Shown here: positions 9,940 through 19,524 of the stretch, in pieces
Layout of the letters: each line of letters opens with the position of its first letter
How positions within the stretch are numbered: position 1 is the first letter of the stretch
Assembly (NCBI RefSeq): GCF_030655415.1
Contig: NZ_JAURVN010000018.1
Location: 186,001-250,000, forward strand
Direction of reading: 5' to 3'
Source: Herminiimonas sp.
Lineage (GTDB): Bacteria > Pseudomonadota > Gammaproteobacteria > Burkholderiales > Burkholderiaceae
Length of the DNA stretch: 64,000 bases
Translations under genes and position numbers: made by a program
Notes under the pieces: generated by a model
Databases searched by the model: none
What the model was told of the DNA's origin: nothing
What the model saw: the letters and a program-made list of their open reading frames with translations, nothing else

Positions 9940-10830
9940 TTAGCTATCAAGCGCTTGGTCACCAGCGACCGCTGGTAGTTTTTCCACCAGCAAGACATGG
10001 ATCTGGCGTGCATCGGCGCGCAACACTTCAAAGCGCAGATTGTCGATGTCGACGATTTCACCTTTGTGCGGCATGCGTGCCAGATGATCGGTGACAAAAC
10101 CACCCAACGTATCGACGTCCTCGTTGAAGAGTTCTGTATCCAGTTCTTCATTGAATTGTGTGATTTCAGTCAGCGCCTTGACACGCCAACGCGGGCCGTG
10201 TTCACCTGCCTTGATGGCGAGGATGTTGTCTTCTTCTTCATCGAAATCGTATTCATCTTCGATGTCGCCGACGATTTGTTCCAGCACGTCTTCGATGGTG
10301 ATCAAGCCCGCCACACCGCCATATTCATCGACGACGAGCGCCATATGATTGTGTTTGGCGCGGAACTCGCTGAGCAATACGTTCAGGCGTTTTGATTCTG
10401 GGATGAAGACGGCGCTACGCAACATTTGACGCACGTCGAAAGATTCTTCAGCGTAGTAGCGCAGCAAATCCTTGGCCATCAAAATGCCGACTACATTGTC
10501 GCGTTCGCCTTCGACTGCAGGGAAACGCGAGTGCGCCGTTTCCAGCACCATAGGCATCCATTCCGCGATAGGTCTGCTGATGTCGACCACATCCATTTGT
10601 GAGCGCGGCACCATGATGTCGCGCGCTGACAATTCGGAAACCTGAAACACACCTTCGATCATGGCCAATGCATCGGCATCGATTAAATTGCGTTCATGGG
10701 CGTCCTGCAGGATGGTCAGCAACTCGTCGCGGCTGTCCGGTTCGGGCGCGATCAGTGCGGTCAGGCGTTCGAATAGAGAGCGATGCGGTTTGGCATCACT
10801 GGATTTATCTTGGGGGGGAATGTCTTGCAT
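9940..10830 (-). CDS. corC: CorC/HlyC-family CBS-domain protein
   Basis: A cytosolic protein with two tandem CBS domains (DIMVPRSQMDVVD onward, about residues 55-180) and a C-terminal CorC/HlyC transporter-associated domain. CorC-type proteins are linked to Mg/Co efflux; in this corC-lnt context the precise role is uncertain. I chose the ATG at 10830 (296 aa). An in-frame TTG at 10863 would add 11 residues, but it coincides with the expected transcript start of a promoter-like TTGGAA-N16-TATCCT just upstream. The RSLFERLTALIAPEP block that opens the conserved part follows the chosen start by 16 residues. Confidence 0.9.
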   Translation of the reverse strand: MQDIPPQDKSSDAKPHRSLFERLTALIAPEPDSRDELLTILQDAHERNLIDADALAMIEGVFQVSELSARDIMVPRSQMDVVDISRPIAEWMPMVLETAHSRFPAVEGERDNVVGILMAKDLLRYYAEESFDVRQMLRSAVFIPESKRLNVLLSEFRAKHNHMALVVDEYGGVAGLITIEDVLEQIVGDIEDEYDFDEEEDNILAIKAGEHGPRWRVKALTEITQFNEELDTELFNEDVDTLGGFVTDHLARMPHKGEIVDIDNLRFEVLRADARQIHVLLVEKLPAVAGDQALDS

Positions 10831-10958
10831 AAGGCGAAAAGCCGTTGCTGGTGGTGGTTTCAACAGGGGTCAGGATACAACAAATATTCAAAATTCCAAA
10901 AATCTAGGCACTGATAGACTAGCTTTTACTTTTGTCGCTTGACTCGATGCTCACAAAA

Positions 10959-11429
10959 TCAAGATTCGATATAAGGATTGGGAAAGCCGAGTGTTGCCAG
11001 CATTTCAATTTCCATGCTTTCCATTTCTTCGGCTTCTTCATCCGATTCGTGGTCATACCCTTGCGCGTGCAAGACGCCGTGGATCACCAGATGCGCGGCA
11101 TGAAACTCCAGCGATTTATTCTGTTCTGCGGCTTCGCGCTGCAAGACGTCGGTGCACAGAATGATGTCAGCTTGCGTCGCTTCATTCTCGTCGAAGCTGT
11201 CGTCTTCGCCTTCGTTATAAGCGAAGGTCAGTACATTCGTTGCGTAATCCTTGCCGCGAAAATTGCGGTTCAAGGTCTTGCCCTCGTCGGCGTCGACGAA
11301 GCGCAAAGTGATTTGCGCTGGGGCTAACAGTGCTGCCTTAACCCAGCGGCGCAACAGCGGGCGAGTAAGGACTTCCTGCACACGCGGGTCGGGATATTGG
11401 ACAGATAGAGAAAGTTTATTTTGCTGCAT
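10959..11429 (-). CDS. ybeY: Endoribonuclease YbeY (16S rRNA 3'-end maturation)
   Basis: A metal-dependent RNase (156 aa) for 16S rRNA processing and ribosome quality control. The [11 protein letters not shown] motif puts the three zinc ligands at H117, H121 and H127. I start at ATG 11429 ([14 protein letters not shown]); a longer frame continues upstream but only as a shadow of phoH. The start lies 14 bases inside the end of phoH, giving coupled translation in the phoH-ybeY pair. The corC-lnt genes downstream complete the common phoH-ybeY-corC-lnt order. Confidence 0.95.
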   Translation of the reverse strand: MQQNKLSLSVQYPDPRVQEVLTRPLLRRWVKAALLAPAQITLRFVDADEGKTLNRNFRGKDYATNVLTFAYNEGEDDSFDENEATQADIILCTDVLQREAAEQNKSLEFHAAHLVIHGVLHAQGYDHESDEEAEEMESMEIEMLATLGFPNPYIES

Positions 11430-12480
11430 TTTTATTAGCTGTTTTAGTAGCTTTTTTGGCGAGTGCAGGTTTCTTCGGTTGCTTGGCTTCATCGTAGGCA
11501 TCGACGATGCGCGCAACCAATGGGTGACGCACGACGTCGGCGCTGCTGAAACGGGTGAAAGCCAATCCGCGGACTTCACCCAAGACATCGATTGCTTCGA
11601 CTAAACCGCTCTTCTGATTTTGCTGCAAATCGATTTGCGTGATGTCGCCGGTGATGACGGCTTTGCTGCCGAAACCGATACGCGTCAAAAACATTTTCAT
11701 TTGTTCTGGCGTGGTGTTTTGCGCTTCATCCAGAATCACAAAAGCGTGGTTCAAAGTGCGACCACGCATATAGGCCAGAGGGGCAATTTCGATCGCTTGT
11801 TTTTCAAACATTTTTTGCGTGCGGTCATAACCGAGCAAGTCATACAGCGCGTCATAAAGAGGGCGCAAATATGGATCGATTTTTTGCGATAGGTCGCCAG
11901 GTAAAAAGCCCAAACGCTCGCCAGCCTCTACTGCAGGGCGCGTCAGGATAATGCGTTTGACTGCATCACGCTCCAGCGCATCGACCGCACACGCTACTGC
12001 CAGATAGGTTTTGCCGGTGCCAGCGGGACCGACACCAAACGTGATGTCGTGGTCCATGATGGCCTTCAGATACTGCAACTGATGCGGCGTGCGGCCGCGC
12101 AAATCGTGGCGACGGGTTTTTAAAACTGGCGCATCGGTAATGGATTCGACGGCTTTCTTTTTTGTCGTTTTCTTTGCGTTTGGCAGGATGAGTTCTGGCT
12201 CAGCCAACGCAGCGCGTTGTTCAACCAATGCGAGTTGCACTTCTTCCAGCGGCACGACTTTATCTGCCTGCTGATAAAACTGATCGAGGATTTCGACTGC
12301 GCGTGCGCCGTTGCCACCGCTGACAATGAATTTTTCGCCGCGACGAAAAATCGTGACATCCAGTGCCGCAGAAATTTGTCGCAGGTTTTCATCCATAGGG
12401 CCGCACAGATGCGCGAGGCGTTTGTTATCCAGCGGCTCGGGGACGAAGTACAAAGGTTGAACGACAGTTTTTGTTTTCAA
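11416..12480 (-). CDS. ybeZ: PhoH-like ATPase (YbeZ)
   Basis: A 354-residue PhoH-family NTPase. Walker A is GPAGTGKT at 151-158 and Walker B lies in [10 protein letters not shown] near 250. An N-terminal KH-like region (about 25-90) suggests RNA binding. The C-terminus is rich in Lys and Ala ([20 protein letters not shown]). Family members pair with YbeY in RNA metabolism, and here the genes overlap. The gene follows miaB at 39 bases, as in many proteobacteria. Confidence 0.94.
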   Translation of the reverse strand: MKTKTVVQPLYFVPEPLDNKRLAHLCGPMDENLRQISAALDVTIFRRGEKFIVSGGNGARAVEILDQFYQQADKVVPLEEVQLALVEQRAALAEPELILPNAKKTTKKKAVESITDAPVLKTRRHDLRGRTPHQLQYLKAIMDHDITFGVGPAGTGKTYLAVACAVDALERDAVKRIILTRPAVEAGERLGFLPGDLSQKIDPYLRPLYDALYDLLGYDRTQKMFEKQAIEIAPLAYMRGRTLNHAFVILDEAQNTTPEQMKMFLTRIGFGSKAVITGDITQIDLQQNQKSGLVEAIDVLGEVRGLAFTRFSSADVVRHPLVARIVDAYDEAKQPKKPALAKKATKTANKNAAK

Positions 12481-12519
12481 TTTTGGCTGAGTAAGTTTTA
12501 TGTGATGTGAATACGAAGA

Positions 12520-13872
12520 TTATTGCTTGACGATGATTTCGCCGCGCAGTGTGTAAGCGAACGATTGCGTAATGTTGACGTCGATCATCTGGCCTATAAG
12601 AATATTGCCTTGTGGCCCTGAATCAAAATTTACCACGCGATTATTTTCGGTACGACCTTGCAACTCATTCTCATCTTTTTTGGATGGGCCTTCTACCAAT
12701 ATGCGTTGTACGGTGCCGACCATCTCGTTGCTGTAACGACGCGTGTTTTGATCGATCACCGCTTGCAATTTTTGCAGACGTTCGAGTTTGACTTCATGCG
12801 GCGTGTCGTCTTCCAGGTTTGCCGCAGGCGTACCTGGACGCGGGCTGAAAATAAAGCTGTAGCTGTTGTCGTAATCAACGTCATTGATCAACTTCATCAT
12901 CGCTTCAAAATCAGCATCGGTTTCGCCAGGGAAGCCAACGATGAAATCGGAAGAGATCGAAATGTTCGGCCGTACTTCGCGCAAGCGACGCAAAATCGAT
13001 TTGTATTCGAGAGAGGTGTAGCCGCGCTTCATTGCTGCCAGGATGCGATCCGAGCCGTGTTGCGCGGGCAGGTATAAATGATCAACTAGCTTAGGCACTT
13101 TTGCGTAAGCATCGATCAGACGTTGCGTAAATTCTTTTGGATGGCTGGTGACGAAGCGGATGCGCTCTATGCCTTCCATCTCTCCAATATATTCAAGTAG
13201 CAAGGCGAAGTCGGCGATCTCGCCATCGGCTGCGTCACGACTCATCTTGCCGCGATAGGCATTAACGTTTTGGCCCAGCAGCGTGATTTCTTTCACGCCT
13301 TGTGCTTCTAGGCCTGCGACTTCTGCCAGCACGTCGTCAAAGTTGCGCGAGACTTCTTCACCGCGAGTGTAGGGCACGACGCAGTAGCTGCAATATTTGC
13401 TGCAACCTTCCATGATCGAAACAAACGCACTTGCGCCATCAACCTTGGCAGGTGGCATATGATCGAATTTTTCAATCTCGGGGAAACTGATATCAACTTG
13501 CGAGCGACCGGTAGCGCGGCGCTGTTTCAACATTTCGGGCAAACGATGCAGGGTTTGCGGACCGAATACCAGATCAACGTAAGGTGCGCGCTTGACGATC
13601 GCATCACCCTCTTGCGACGCGACGCAACCGCCGACGCCTATCATCAGATCGGGTTTGAGTAACTTTAATTCACGCAAACGGCCGAGGTCAGAAAAAACTT
13701 TTTCCTGCGCTTTTTCACGCACCGAACAGGTGTTAAGCAGAATGACATCTGCATCTTCTGGCGTATCTGTTTTGATCAAACCATCGGACGCATTGAGGAC
13801 GTCAGCCATCTTGTCCGAGTCGTACTCGTTCATCTGGCAACCGAAGGTTTTGATGTAGATCTTTTTTTGCAT
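12520..13872 (-). CDS. miaB: tRNA-2-methylthio-N6-dimethylallyladenosine synthase MiaB
   Basis: A radical-SAM methylthiotransferase (450 aa) that converts i6A37 to ms2i6A37. The auxiliary [4Fe-4S] cysteines are C12, C49 and C83 in the N-terminal UPF0004 domain. The radical-SAM CX3CX2C cysteines are C157, C161 and C164. A TRAM domain closes the protein. It heads the miaB-phoH-ybeY run. The isopentenyl donor enzyme MiaA is encoded nearby at 15803-16753. Confidence 0.97.
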   Translation of the reverse strand: MQKKIYIKTFGCQMNEYDSDKMADVLNASDGLIKTDTPEDADVILLNTCSVREKAQEKVFSDLGRLRELKLLKPDLMIGVGGCVASQEGDAIVKRAPYVDLVFGPQTLHRLPEMLKQRRATGRSQVDISFPEIEKFDHMPPAKVDGASAFVSIMEGCSKYCSYCVVPYTRGEEVSRNFDDVLAEVAGLEAQGVKEITLLGQNVNAYRGKMSRDAADGEIADFALLLEYIGEMEGIERIRFVTSHPKEFTQRLIDAYAKVPKLVDHLYLPAQHGSDRILAAMKRGYTSLEYKSILRRLREVRPNISISSDFIVGFPGETDADFEAMMKLINDVDYDNSYSFIFSPRPGTPAANLEDDTPHEVKLERLQKLQAVIDQNTRRYSNEMVGTVQRILVEGPSKKDENELQGRTENNRVVNFDSGPQGNILIGQMIDVNITQSFAYTLRGEIIVKQ

Positions 13873-13937
13873 TTCTTGCTTAACTTTTGCTTAATTTTTA
13901 CGTGATTAATCTATTGAAACTTCGGCGCAGGTGCAGA

Positions 13938-14309
13938 TCACCGAGCGGGCAATATGGTCGGTGGCACAACAGGCTTAGGTGGCGCTTGTTTTGCCTCTTC
14001 CGCAGTCAATATCCACACGCGATCTATTTCACCGCTTGTAATCTCGGTGTAGTTCACAGGTATTTTGCTACCGCGTAAAGCCGCTGGCATGTCTATCGTG
14101 TTGTTCTGATTCCAAATGCGTGCGCCAGCTGTCATGGTGCGTGTTTTTTCATCAATAATGATCGTCGGCGAAGCGGCCGGCGTCATGAGACCACGCTTTA
14201 CTGTAGGCGGAAAGGGCCTATCGAATGCTTGTGCAGACATTGCAGCGACAGCAAAAACGCAAGCAACTAAAAAGCGTTGTGTCCACATAGTGAATTCCAT
14301 TCTGTGCAA
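13938..14309 (-). CDS. Small secreted protein of unknown function
   Basis: A predicted exported protein of 117-124 residues. A signal peptide is clear (RFLVACVFAVAAMSAQAFD, cleavage likely after AQA), and the C-terminus is Pro-rich (APPKPVVPPTILPAR). The mature part contains TRTMTAGARIWNQNNTIDMP and SGEIDRVWILTAEEA, which I do not recognise as a named domain. In-frame starts exist at 14309, 14300 and 14288; the last leaves the most standard signal peptide. It lies upstream of miaB on the same strand with a 65-base gap. The function is unknown. Confidence 0.7.
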   Translation of the reverse strand: MHRMEFTMWTQRFLVACVFAVAAMSAQAFDRPFPPTVKRGLMTPAASPTIIIDEKTRTMTAGARIWNQNNTIDMPAALRGSKIPVNYTEITSGEIDRVWILTAEEAKQAPPKPVVPPTILPAR

Positions 14310-14501
14310 GAGATAGACGATCAGGATGACAGTTGAAGATGCGAGTGATTGTTACGTTTTCGTGTACGAATGAACATGTCCCCTCGCGGTCAAATACGCA
14401 TGAATAATTTACTGCTGAAAAAACTGTAATGCGTCGACCTGTGCCGACTGAAAATCATATGATTTTTTGCAGCGCCATCATAACATGCCGGGCATTTCAC
14501 C

Positions 14502-14562
14502 TTTACCGGTAAAACATGTTTGATCTAGTCGTCATGTTTGTTTGGCATTGCACATGATGCAA
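14502..14562. promoter_or_regulatory. Two palindromes upstream of dps
   Basis: The roughly 300-base space before dps holds a perfect 12-base palindrome TTTACCGGTAAA (14502-14513) and an inverted repeat TTGCA-N5-TGCAA (14548-14562). They lie 92 and 43 bases ahead of the dps ATG. Both are of operator size and position. I do not recognise an OxyR or Fur box. No gene is evident in the rest of the spacer. Confidence 0.3.
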
Positions 14563-14605
14563 GAATTAGCGGTAACATTACTGTTCAACTTTTTAGGGGA
14601 TCTAC

Positions 14606-15124
14606 ATGGCAACGAAAAAACCTCAAGCAGTAGCGAAAAAGCCGCAGTTAGTGGCGAAAATCGACATTGGCATTTCGGAAAAAGACCGTGCCAAGATCGC
14701 GCAAGGCCTGTCAGGTCTGCTGGCCGATAGTTACACGCTGTATCTGATGACACACAATTTCCACTGGAACGTCAAAGGACCGATGTTCACCAGCCTGCAC
14801 ACCATGTTCATGGCGCAATACACCGAGCAATGGAATGCGCTGGATCTGATTGCAGAACGTATCCGCGCATTGGGCTACCCAGCGCCAGGTACCTACAAGG
14901 AATTCGTCAAACTGGCTTCCATCAAGGAAATCGACGGCGTGCCAAAAGCGATGGATATGGTCAGTCATCTGGTCAATGCGCATGAAGCGACTGCTCGCAC
15001 AGCGCGCGCGCTGTTTGACACAGTGGACAAGGCTAGCGATGAGCCAACCGCAGATCTGTTGACGCAACGTCTGGACGTGCATGAAAAAACCGCATGGATG
15101 TTGCGTAGCTTGCTGGAAGAATAA
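14606..15124 (+). CDS. dps: Dps-family DNA-protecting ferritin
   Basis: A dodecameric iron-storing mini-ferritin (172 aa) that binds DNA and oxidises Fe(II) with peroxide. The inter-subunit ferroxidase ligands H53, H65, D80 and E84 lie two positions after the E. coli ones (H51, H63, D78, E82). The Lys-rich N-terminal tail (MATKKPQAVAKKPQ) suits DNA binding. AGGGG stands seven bases before the ATG. It is a single-gene unit with a long upstream spacer containing palindromes. Confidence 0.95.
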   Translation: MATKKPQAVAKKPQLVAKIDIGISEKDRAKIAQGLSGLLADSYTLYLMTHNFHWNVKGPMFTSLHTMFMAQYTEQWNALDLIAERIRALGYPAPGTYKEFVKLASIKEIDGVPKAMDMVSHLVNAHEATARTARALFDTVDKASDEPTADLLTQRLDVHEKTAWMLRSLLEE

Positions 15125-15286
15125 TCCGCGCAGTAAAAGAATTAAAAGTACCTCTTATGTTTCCCAACGCACGGAGCAAGCTTCACTAGTATGTTCAGAT
15201 GATGCTGAGATGCAAGAATCGATAATTTGATTCTGTATCAATTCTGATTCGTTCAGGTTTGCTGTGTTGGACCCATGGAGGTACTT

Positions 15287-15460
15287 ATGTCTTTTGTAAT
15301 CTATTTAATAGGTTTTGCCATTTTCCTTGGCGGTGTGGCATGGGCATTGATTACCGCTGGCGTAGCGATTTTATATGTGGCGATCGCTTCGGTTATTTTG
15401 CTCGGCATTGGGATTCTGACAGGTGTCTCTCGCACGCGTGGCAAGGATCCTTCTTCCTGA
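15287..15460 (+). CDS. Small two-helix membrane protein of unknown function
   Basis: A 57-residue hydrophobic protein with two predicted membrane helices (about 2-22 and 24-46) and a short basic tail ending SRTRGKDPSS. ATG 15287 is preferred over ATG 15275 because GGAGGT at 15277-15282 is a strong ribosome site just ahead of it. An intrinsic terminator follows at 15496. No family is recognised. The good ribosome site, codon-like composition and terminator argue that it is real. Confidence 0.6.
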   Translation: MSFVIYLIGFAIFLGGVAWALITAGVAILYVAIASVILLGIGILTGVSRTRGKDPSS

Positions 15461-15495
15461 TTTTCGGTTATGGCGGCGTGATCGTCAGCCAACAA

Positions 15496-15529
15496 AAAAC
15501 CCGCATCAGCCTAGGCTAATGCGGGTTTT
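15496..15529. terminator. Intrinsic terminator after the small membrane protein
   Basis: AAAACCCGCAT and ATGCGGGTTTT form an 11-bp stem around a 12-base loop. The symmetric A/T flanks allow termination in both directions, serving the plus-strand small gene and possibly the minus-strand tRNA. Confidence 0.8.
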
Positions 15530-15549
15530 GTACTTCTCCAGCTTGTTTT

Positions 15550-15626
15550 TGGTGGTGATAGGTGGATTTGAACCACCGACCCCAGCATTATGAGTGCTGT
15601 GCTCTAACCAACTGAGCTATATCACC
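15550..15626 (-). tRNA. tRNA-Met (CAT), elongator type
   Basis: A 77-base cloverleaf on the minus strand. The acceptor GGTGATA pairs with TATCACC, then discriminator A and an encoded CCA. The D arm is GCTC/GAGC, the anticodon stem CAGCA/TGCTG with loop CTCATAA (anticodon CAT), and the T arm carries TTCAAAT. The GGTGATA acceptor lacks the C4-G69/C5-G68 pairs of lysidine-type tRNA-Ile2, and the C1:A72 initiator mismatch is absent, so elongator Met is preferred. Confidence 0.93.
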
Positions 15627-15802
15627 AAACAGCCGAAAATTATGACGTTTTCGGCAGCCTAAGTCAATATGAAATTGCGGGGAAGGGTAATTTATCGGTT
15701 TAAATCATCCGGTTTTTTACCCGTTTCAGCATTCAAAATCATTGCGAAAGTTGCAATGGCTTGGCCGTTTCGGTGTGAAGCAGCTTCAATCGTTGAATGG
15801 AT

Positions 15803-16753
15803 CTATGACCGATTTACGCAGGCAATTTTGTGCAAAATGCTGTTTGCCGCATCAGGCGCAAGACAGTCGATGACGTGCCGATCCGGCATGCTGCGTAGCC
15901 AAGTCAGTTGCCTTTTGGCGAGTTGGCGGGTGGCGACTATGCCTTTTTCGCGCAATTCTGCCAAGCCGTAGTCGCCGTCCAGATATTCCCAACTTTGGCG
16001 ATAGCCTACGCAACGCATGGATGGCAAGCCGAGATGCAGGTCGCCGCGTGCGCGTAGTGCTTTGACTTCATTGATCAAGCCGCCGTCATGCAGCATGGCG
16101 TCGAAACGCGTGGCGATGCGCGCATGCAGAACGCTGCGATCCGATGGTTCCAGCGCAATCGGCAGCAGGTCGAAAGGCAGTTCGCTTTTCGGTGCTTGCG
16201 CCAATAGTTCCGACATAGGTCTGCCAGTGAGGGCGATGATTTCCAATGCGCGTTGTATGCGCTGCGAGTCGTTTGGTTTCAAACGCGCAAAAGTAGCGGG
16301 ATCAAGCTTTTCCAGTTTCGCATGCATGGCTGGCGAGCCTATCAACGCGGCTTCTGCATCCAGTGCTGCGCGCAGTGCGGCATCGGCTTGCGGCAAAACG
16401 TCTAGTCCATCTTTCAAACCTTTGAAATACAGCATGGTGCCGCCTACCAGCAAAGGCAACTTGCCGCGCGCAATAATTTCTGCGGATAGACGCAGCGTAT
16501 CTTCGCGGAACTGCATCACCGAATATGATTCCAGCGGATCGAGTATGTCGATCAAGTGATGCGGCACGCGTGCACGTTCATCATCGGTGGGCTTGGCCGT
16601 GCCGATATTCATCTCACGATAAACCAATGCGGAATCGACAGAAATAATTTCGGATGGAATTTGTTCTGCGATCGCCAGTGCGGCGGCAGTTTTGCCGGAC
16701 GCCGTTGGCCCCATGATGGAAACCACAAGTGGTTTTGGAATAGCGGCCGTCAT
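15803..16753 (-). CDS. miaA: tRNA dimethylallyltransferase MiaA
   Basis: Transfers a dimethylallyl group to A37 of UNN-decoding tRNAs, making the substrate of MiaB (encoded at 12520-13872). The 316-residue protein has the P-loop GPTASGKT (15-22), the [16 protein letters not shown] block and the [14 protein letters not shown] block, all typical. It lies 60 bases downstream of mutL on the same strand, as in many proteobacteria. Confidence 0.96.
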   Translation of the reverse strand: MTAAIPKPLVVSIMGPTASGKTAAALAIAEQIPSEIISVDSALVYREMNIGTAKPTDDERARVPHHLIDILDPLESYSVMQFREDTLRLSAEIIARGKLPLLVGGTMLYFKGLKDGLDVLPQADAALRAALDAEAALIGSPAMHAKLEKLDPATFARLKPNDSQRIQRALEIIALTGRPMSELLAQAPKSELPFDLLPIALEPSDRSVLHARIATRFDAMLHDGGLINEVKALRARGDLHLGLPSMRCVGYRQSWEYLDGDYGLAELREKGIVATRQLAKRQLTWLRSMPDRHVIDCLAPDAANSILHKIACVNRS

Positions 16754-16813
16754 GCGTTTGTAGCTTGCAGAAAAAGCGGGATGAAGACGAGTGCTGTCAC
16801 GTATCTAGTCACT

Positions 16814-18652
16814 TCAGCGACCGCGCTCAAATAATTTATCCAGATCCGACAAGCCGAGTTGTACCCAGGTTGGACGACCGTGATTGCATTGGTCTGCGCG
16901 TTCGGTTGCTTCCATCTGGCGCAGCAGCGCATTCATTTCCGGTACGGTCAAAGTGCGGTTGGCGCGCACTGCGGTATGGCAAGCCAGCGTGCCCAGCAAC
17001 TCATTACGTCGTTCCAGCAGCACGCGCGAAGCGCCGTACTCGCGCACGTCGCGTAATACATCGCGCGCCAGACTTTGTGCATCGGCATTTTTCAACAGCG
17101 CAGGCACGGCACGCACGGCGAGTGTCGTCGGTGACAAGGCGGCGATATCGAAACCTAGCGACTGCAAAATTTCTTTGCTGTCTTCGGCTGTACCGACTTC
17201 TACGCCATCGGCGTAAAAGGTGACCGGGATCAGCAGCGGTTGCACTTGCATTGCATTGTCGTCTAGCGCATTTTTCAGCTGTTCGTAAAGTATGCGTTCG
17301 TGCGCTGCATGCATATCGACCAGCACCAAACCCTTGGTGTTTTGCGCGAGGATAAAAATCCCATGTAGTTGAGCAAGTGCAAACCCAAGAGGGAATTCAT
17401 CATCCGACATCGCTTGCGCGTTGATGCTATTTGCGGTTTGCAACAAGGGCTCATCGCTGTTGCTGTCGTTGGATGCCGGTCCGTTGGCAAACAGCGCGCC
17501 ATAGTTGGCAGCCGTTTGCGCAACCCCGTATGCGGAATTGAATTGTGGCGCGAAGGTAGTTTGCTGTTGCTCGCGCAACCATGGCAATGCACTCGACGGT
17601 GCCGGTGTTGGTGACGGTACGGCGCCGAACGCGGTAGCTGAGGTTTGTGCCAAGGCCCGGCTGACTGCATGAAATACAAACTGATGCACGGCGCGACTAT
17701 CGCGGAAGCGGACTTCAATTTTGGATGGATGCACATTCACATCGACCAAGGCGGGGTCGAGATCCAGACTGATCACATACGATGGATAACGATCACCATG
17801 CAGCACATCTTGATAAGCCGAGCGCACCGCATGCATCAACAATTTGTCGCGCACGAAACGACCATTCACATAAAAGTACTGTGCATCGCCACGCGCCTTG
17901 GAAGCGGTCGGCAAACCGATGAAGCCATGCAAATGCAAAGGTCCCGCGTTTTCTTCCAGCGGCAAACGCGCGCCTGAAAATTCATTGCCCAGAATGTGTG
18001 CGCTACGTTTGGCGATATCGTTGATCGCCCAATGATCGATGGTCTTGCCGTTATGTGTCAGCGAAAACGAAACATCTGGCCGCGATAGCGCGATACGGCG
18101 CACGACTTCTGCGCAATGACCGAATTCAGTTTGTTCTGTCTTTAAAAACTTGCGACGCGCCGGCGTGTTGAAATACAAATCAAGTACATCGACGGTTGTG
18201 CCGGGTGCGCCCGAGGATGGTGCGACGGTACTTTGTTGATCCAGATTTTGTACGCCTGTGATTTCCCACGCGTGCGCAGCATCGACAGTGCGTGAGGTCA
18301 GTGTCAGTTGCGAAACCGACGCAATGGATGCCAATGCCTCACCACGAAAACCCAGCGTCGCGACATTTTCCAACTCGGTCAGCGAATTGATTTTCGACGT
18401 TGCGTGTCGCGCCAAAGCCAAAGGTAATTGTTCAGGGGCGATACCGCGGCCGTTGTCGGTGATGGCGATGCGTTTGACGCCGCCTTGTTCCAAGCGCACG
18501 CTGATTTGTGTGGCGCCGGCATCAAGTGCGTTTTCCAGCAACTCTTTAACGACAGCAGATGGACGTTCGACTACCTCGCCGGCGGCGATTTGCGAAATGA
18601 GTTGGTCGGATAGTGGCTGTATAGCCCGAGCTGGTTGAACTGGTGCGTGCAT
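16814..18652 (-). CDS. mutL: DNA mismatch repair protein MutL (endonuclease-type)
   Basis: A GHKL ATPase (612 aa) that couples MutS to strand excision. The N-terminal motifs ENALDAGA, DNGRGI and GFRGEALASI are intact. The C-terminal domain carries DMHAAHERILYE, fitting the DxHA(X)2E(X)4E nuclease signature, plus ACHTAVRA, CNHGRP and a terminal FER. This matches the nicking MutL class rather than the MutH-dependent enterobacterial class. The start is ATG 18652 (MHAPVQPARAIQPL), 17 residues before the conserved QIAAGEV; upstream in-frame codons extend into the DedA gene region. Confidence 0.95.
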   Translation of the reverse strand: MHAPVQPARAIQPLSDQLISQIAAGEVVERPSAVVKELLENALDAGATQISVRLEQGGVKRIAITDNGRGIAPEQLPLALARHATSKINSLTELENVATLGFRGEALASIASVSQLTLTSRTVDAAHAWEITGVQNLDQQSTVAPSSGAPGTTVDVLDLYFNTPARRKFLKTEQTEFGHCAEVVRRIALSRPDVSFSLTHNGKTIDHWAINDIAKRSAHILGNEFSGARLPLEENAGPLHLHGFIGLPTASKARGDAQYFYVNGRFVRDKLLMHAVRSAYQDVLHGDRYPSYVISLDLDPALVDVNVHPSKIEVRFRDSRAVHQFVFHAVSRALAQTSATAFGAVPSPTPAPSSALPWLREQQQTTFAPQFNSAYGVAQTAANYGALFANGPASNDSNSDEPLLQTANSINAQAMSDDEFPLGFALAQLHGIFILAQNTKGLVLVDMHAAHERILYEQLKNALDDNAMQVQPLLIPVTFYADGVEVGTAEDSKEILQSLGFDIAALSPTTLAVRAVPALLKNADAQSLARDVLRDVREYGASRVLLERRNELLGTLACHTAVRANRTLTVPEMNALLRQMEATERADQCNHGRPTWVQLGLSDLDKLFERGR

Positions 18653-18784
18653 CTGCAGATTATAACGTCGCCAGCTTGCAAGCGGCAGTGAACCGATCAG
18701 CGAACTAGTGGTCAGTTTGCATGAGCGGCGAGCACGATTGCAGATGTGCAGTGGTGTATCATGCTGCCGCCACCAAGGAGAATT

Positions 18785-19438
18785 ATGGATTTCATGCAGT
18801 TTTTCGACATGATTTTGCATGTCGACAAGTATCTCGGTACCTTTATCGCGCAATACGGCGCACTGATTTATCTGGTTCTGTTTGCGATTATCTTTTGTGA
18901 AACAGGTTTGGTGATCTTCCCATTCTTGCCAGGTGACACCTTGCTTTTCATCGCTGGCGCATTTTGCGCATCGGGCGCAATGAACCTATGGTTGCTGCTG
19001 GGTTTGCTGATCGCAGCGGGGATACTCGGCAATACCGTGAATTACTGGATAGGGCGGCGCATAGGGGAAAAAGTATTTACCCATGACTATCGTTGGCTTG
19101 ATCGCGATGCCTTGCGAAAAACGCATGCTTTCTATGAAAAGCACGGCGGCATCATGTTGGTCCTGGCGCGCTTTCTGCCTATCGTGCGCACCTTCGCACC
19201 TTTCGTGGCTGGTATTTCGACGATGACTTTCGTGCGCTTTCAGTTCTTCAATATCACCGGAGCGATTTTGTGGGTGGGCTTGTTGGTGGTGGGCGGCTAT
19301 CTGTTTGGCAATATCCCTATTATTCGGGATCACTTGAATACCATCGTGTTGATTGGTGTGGGCGCAGCAGCGGTGCCGGTGGTGCTGGGCGCTTTGTGGA
19401 AAATCTCCCAACGTTTCAGAAAACCAAAAATGCCGTAA
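18785..19438 (+). CDS. DedA-family membrane protein
   Basis: A 217-residue inner membrane protein of the DedA/SNARE-associated family, implicated in lipid flipping and membrane homeostasis. The signature RFLPIVRTFAPFVAGISTM lies in the middle, and the FPGDT-like motif appears as FLPGDTLLF. Five or so hydrophobic segments are visible. I chose ATG 18785 because AAGGAG sits four bases ahead of it. It is divergent from mutL and ends at a strong terminator. Confidence 0.92.
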   Translation: MDFMQFFDMILHVDKYLGTFIAQYGALIYLVLFAIIFCETGLVIFPFLPGDTLLFIAGAFCASGAMNLWLLLGLLIAAGILGNTVNYWIGRRIGEKVFTHDYRWLDRDALRKTHAFYEKHGGIMLVLARFLPIVRTFAPFVAGISTMTFVRFQFFNITGAILWVGLLVVGGYLFGNIPIIRDHLNTIVLIGVGAAAVPVVLGALWKISQRFRKPKMP

Positions 19439-19460
19439 CAAGATTAAAGATTAGGTTCAT

Positions 19461-19493
19461 AAAAAACGCCGCGAATTTCGCGGCGTTTTTTAT
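19461..19493. terminator. Intrinsic terminator between the DedA gene and amiC
   Basis: An AAAAAACGCCGCGA / TCGCGGCGTTTTTT stem of about 13 bp with a short loop, T-tracts on both strands. It sits between convergent genes and should work in both directions. Confidence 0.9.
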
Positions 19494-19524
19494 TTTTAGG
19501 TAGTTTTATTTACACCTGTCTGCA

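Noticed and set aside
14541..14560. TGGCAT followed by TGATGC upstream of dps as a sigma-54 promoter
   Set aside because: The GG and GC are 13 bases apart instead of ten.
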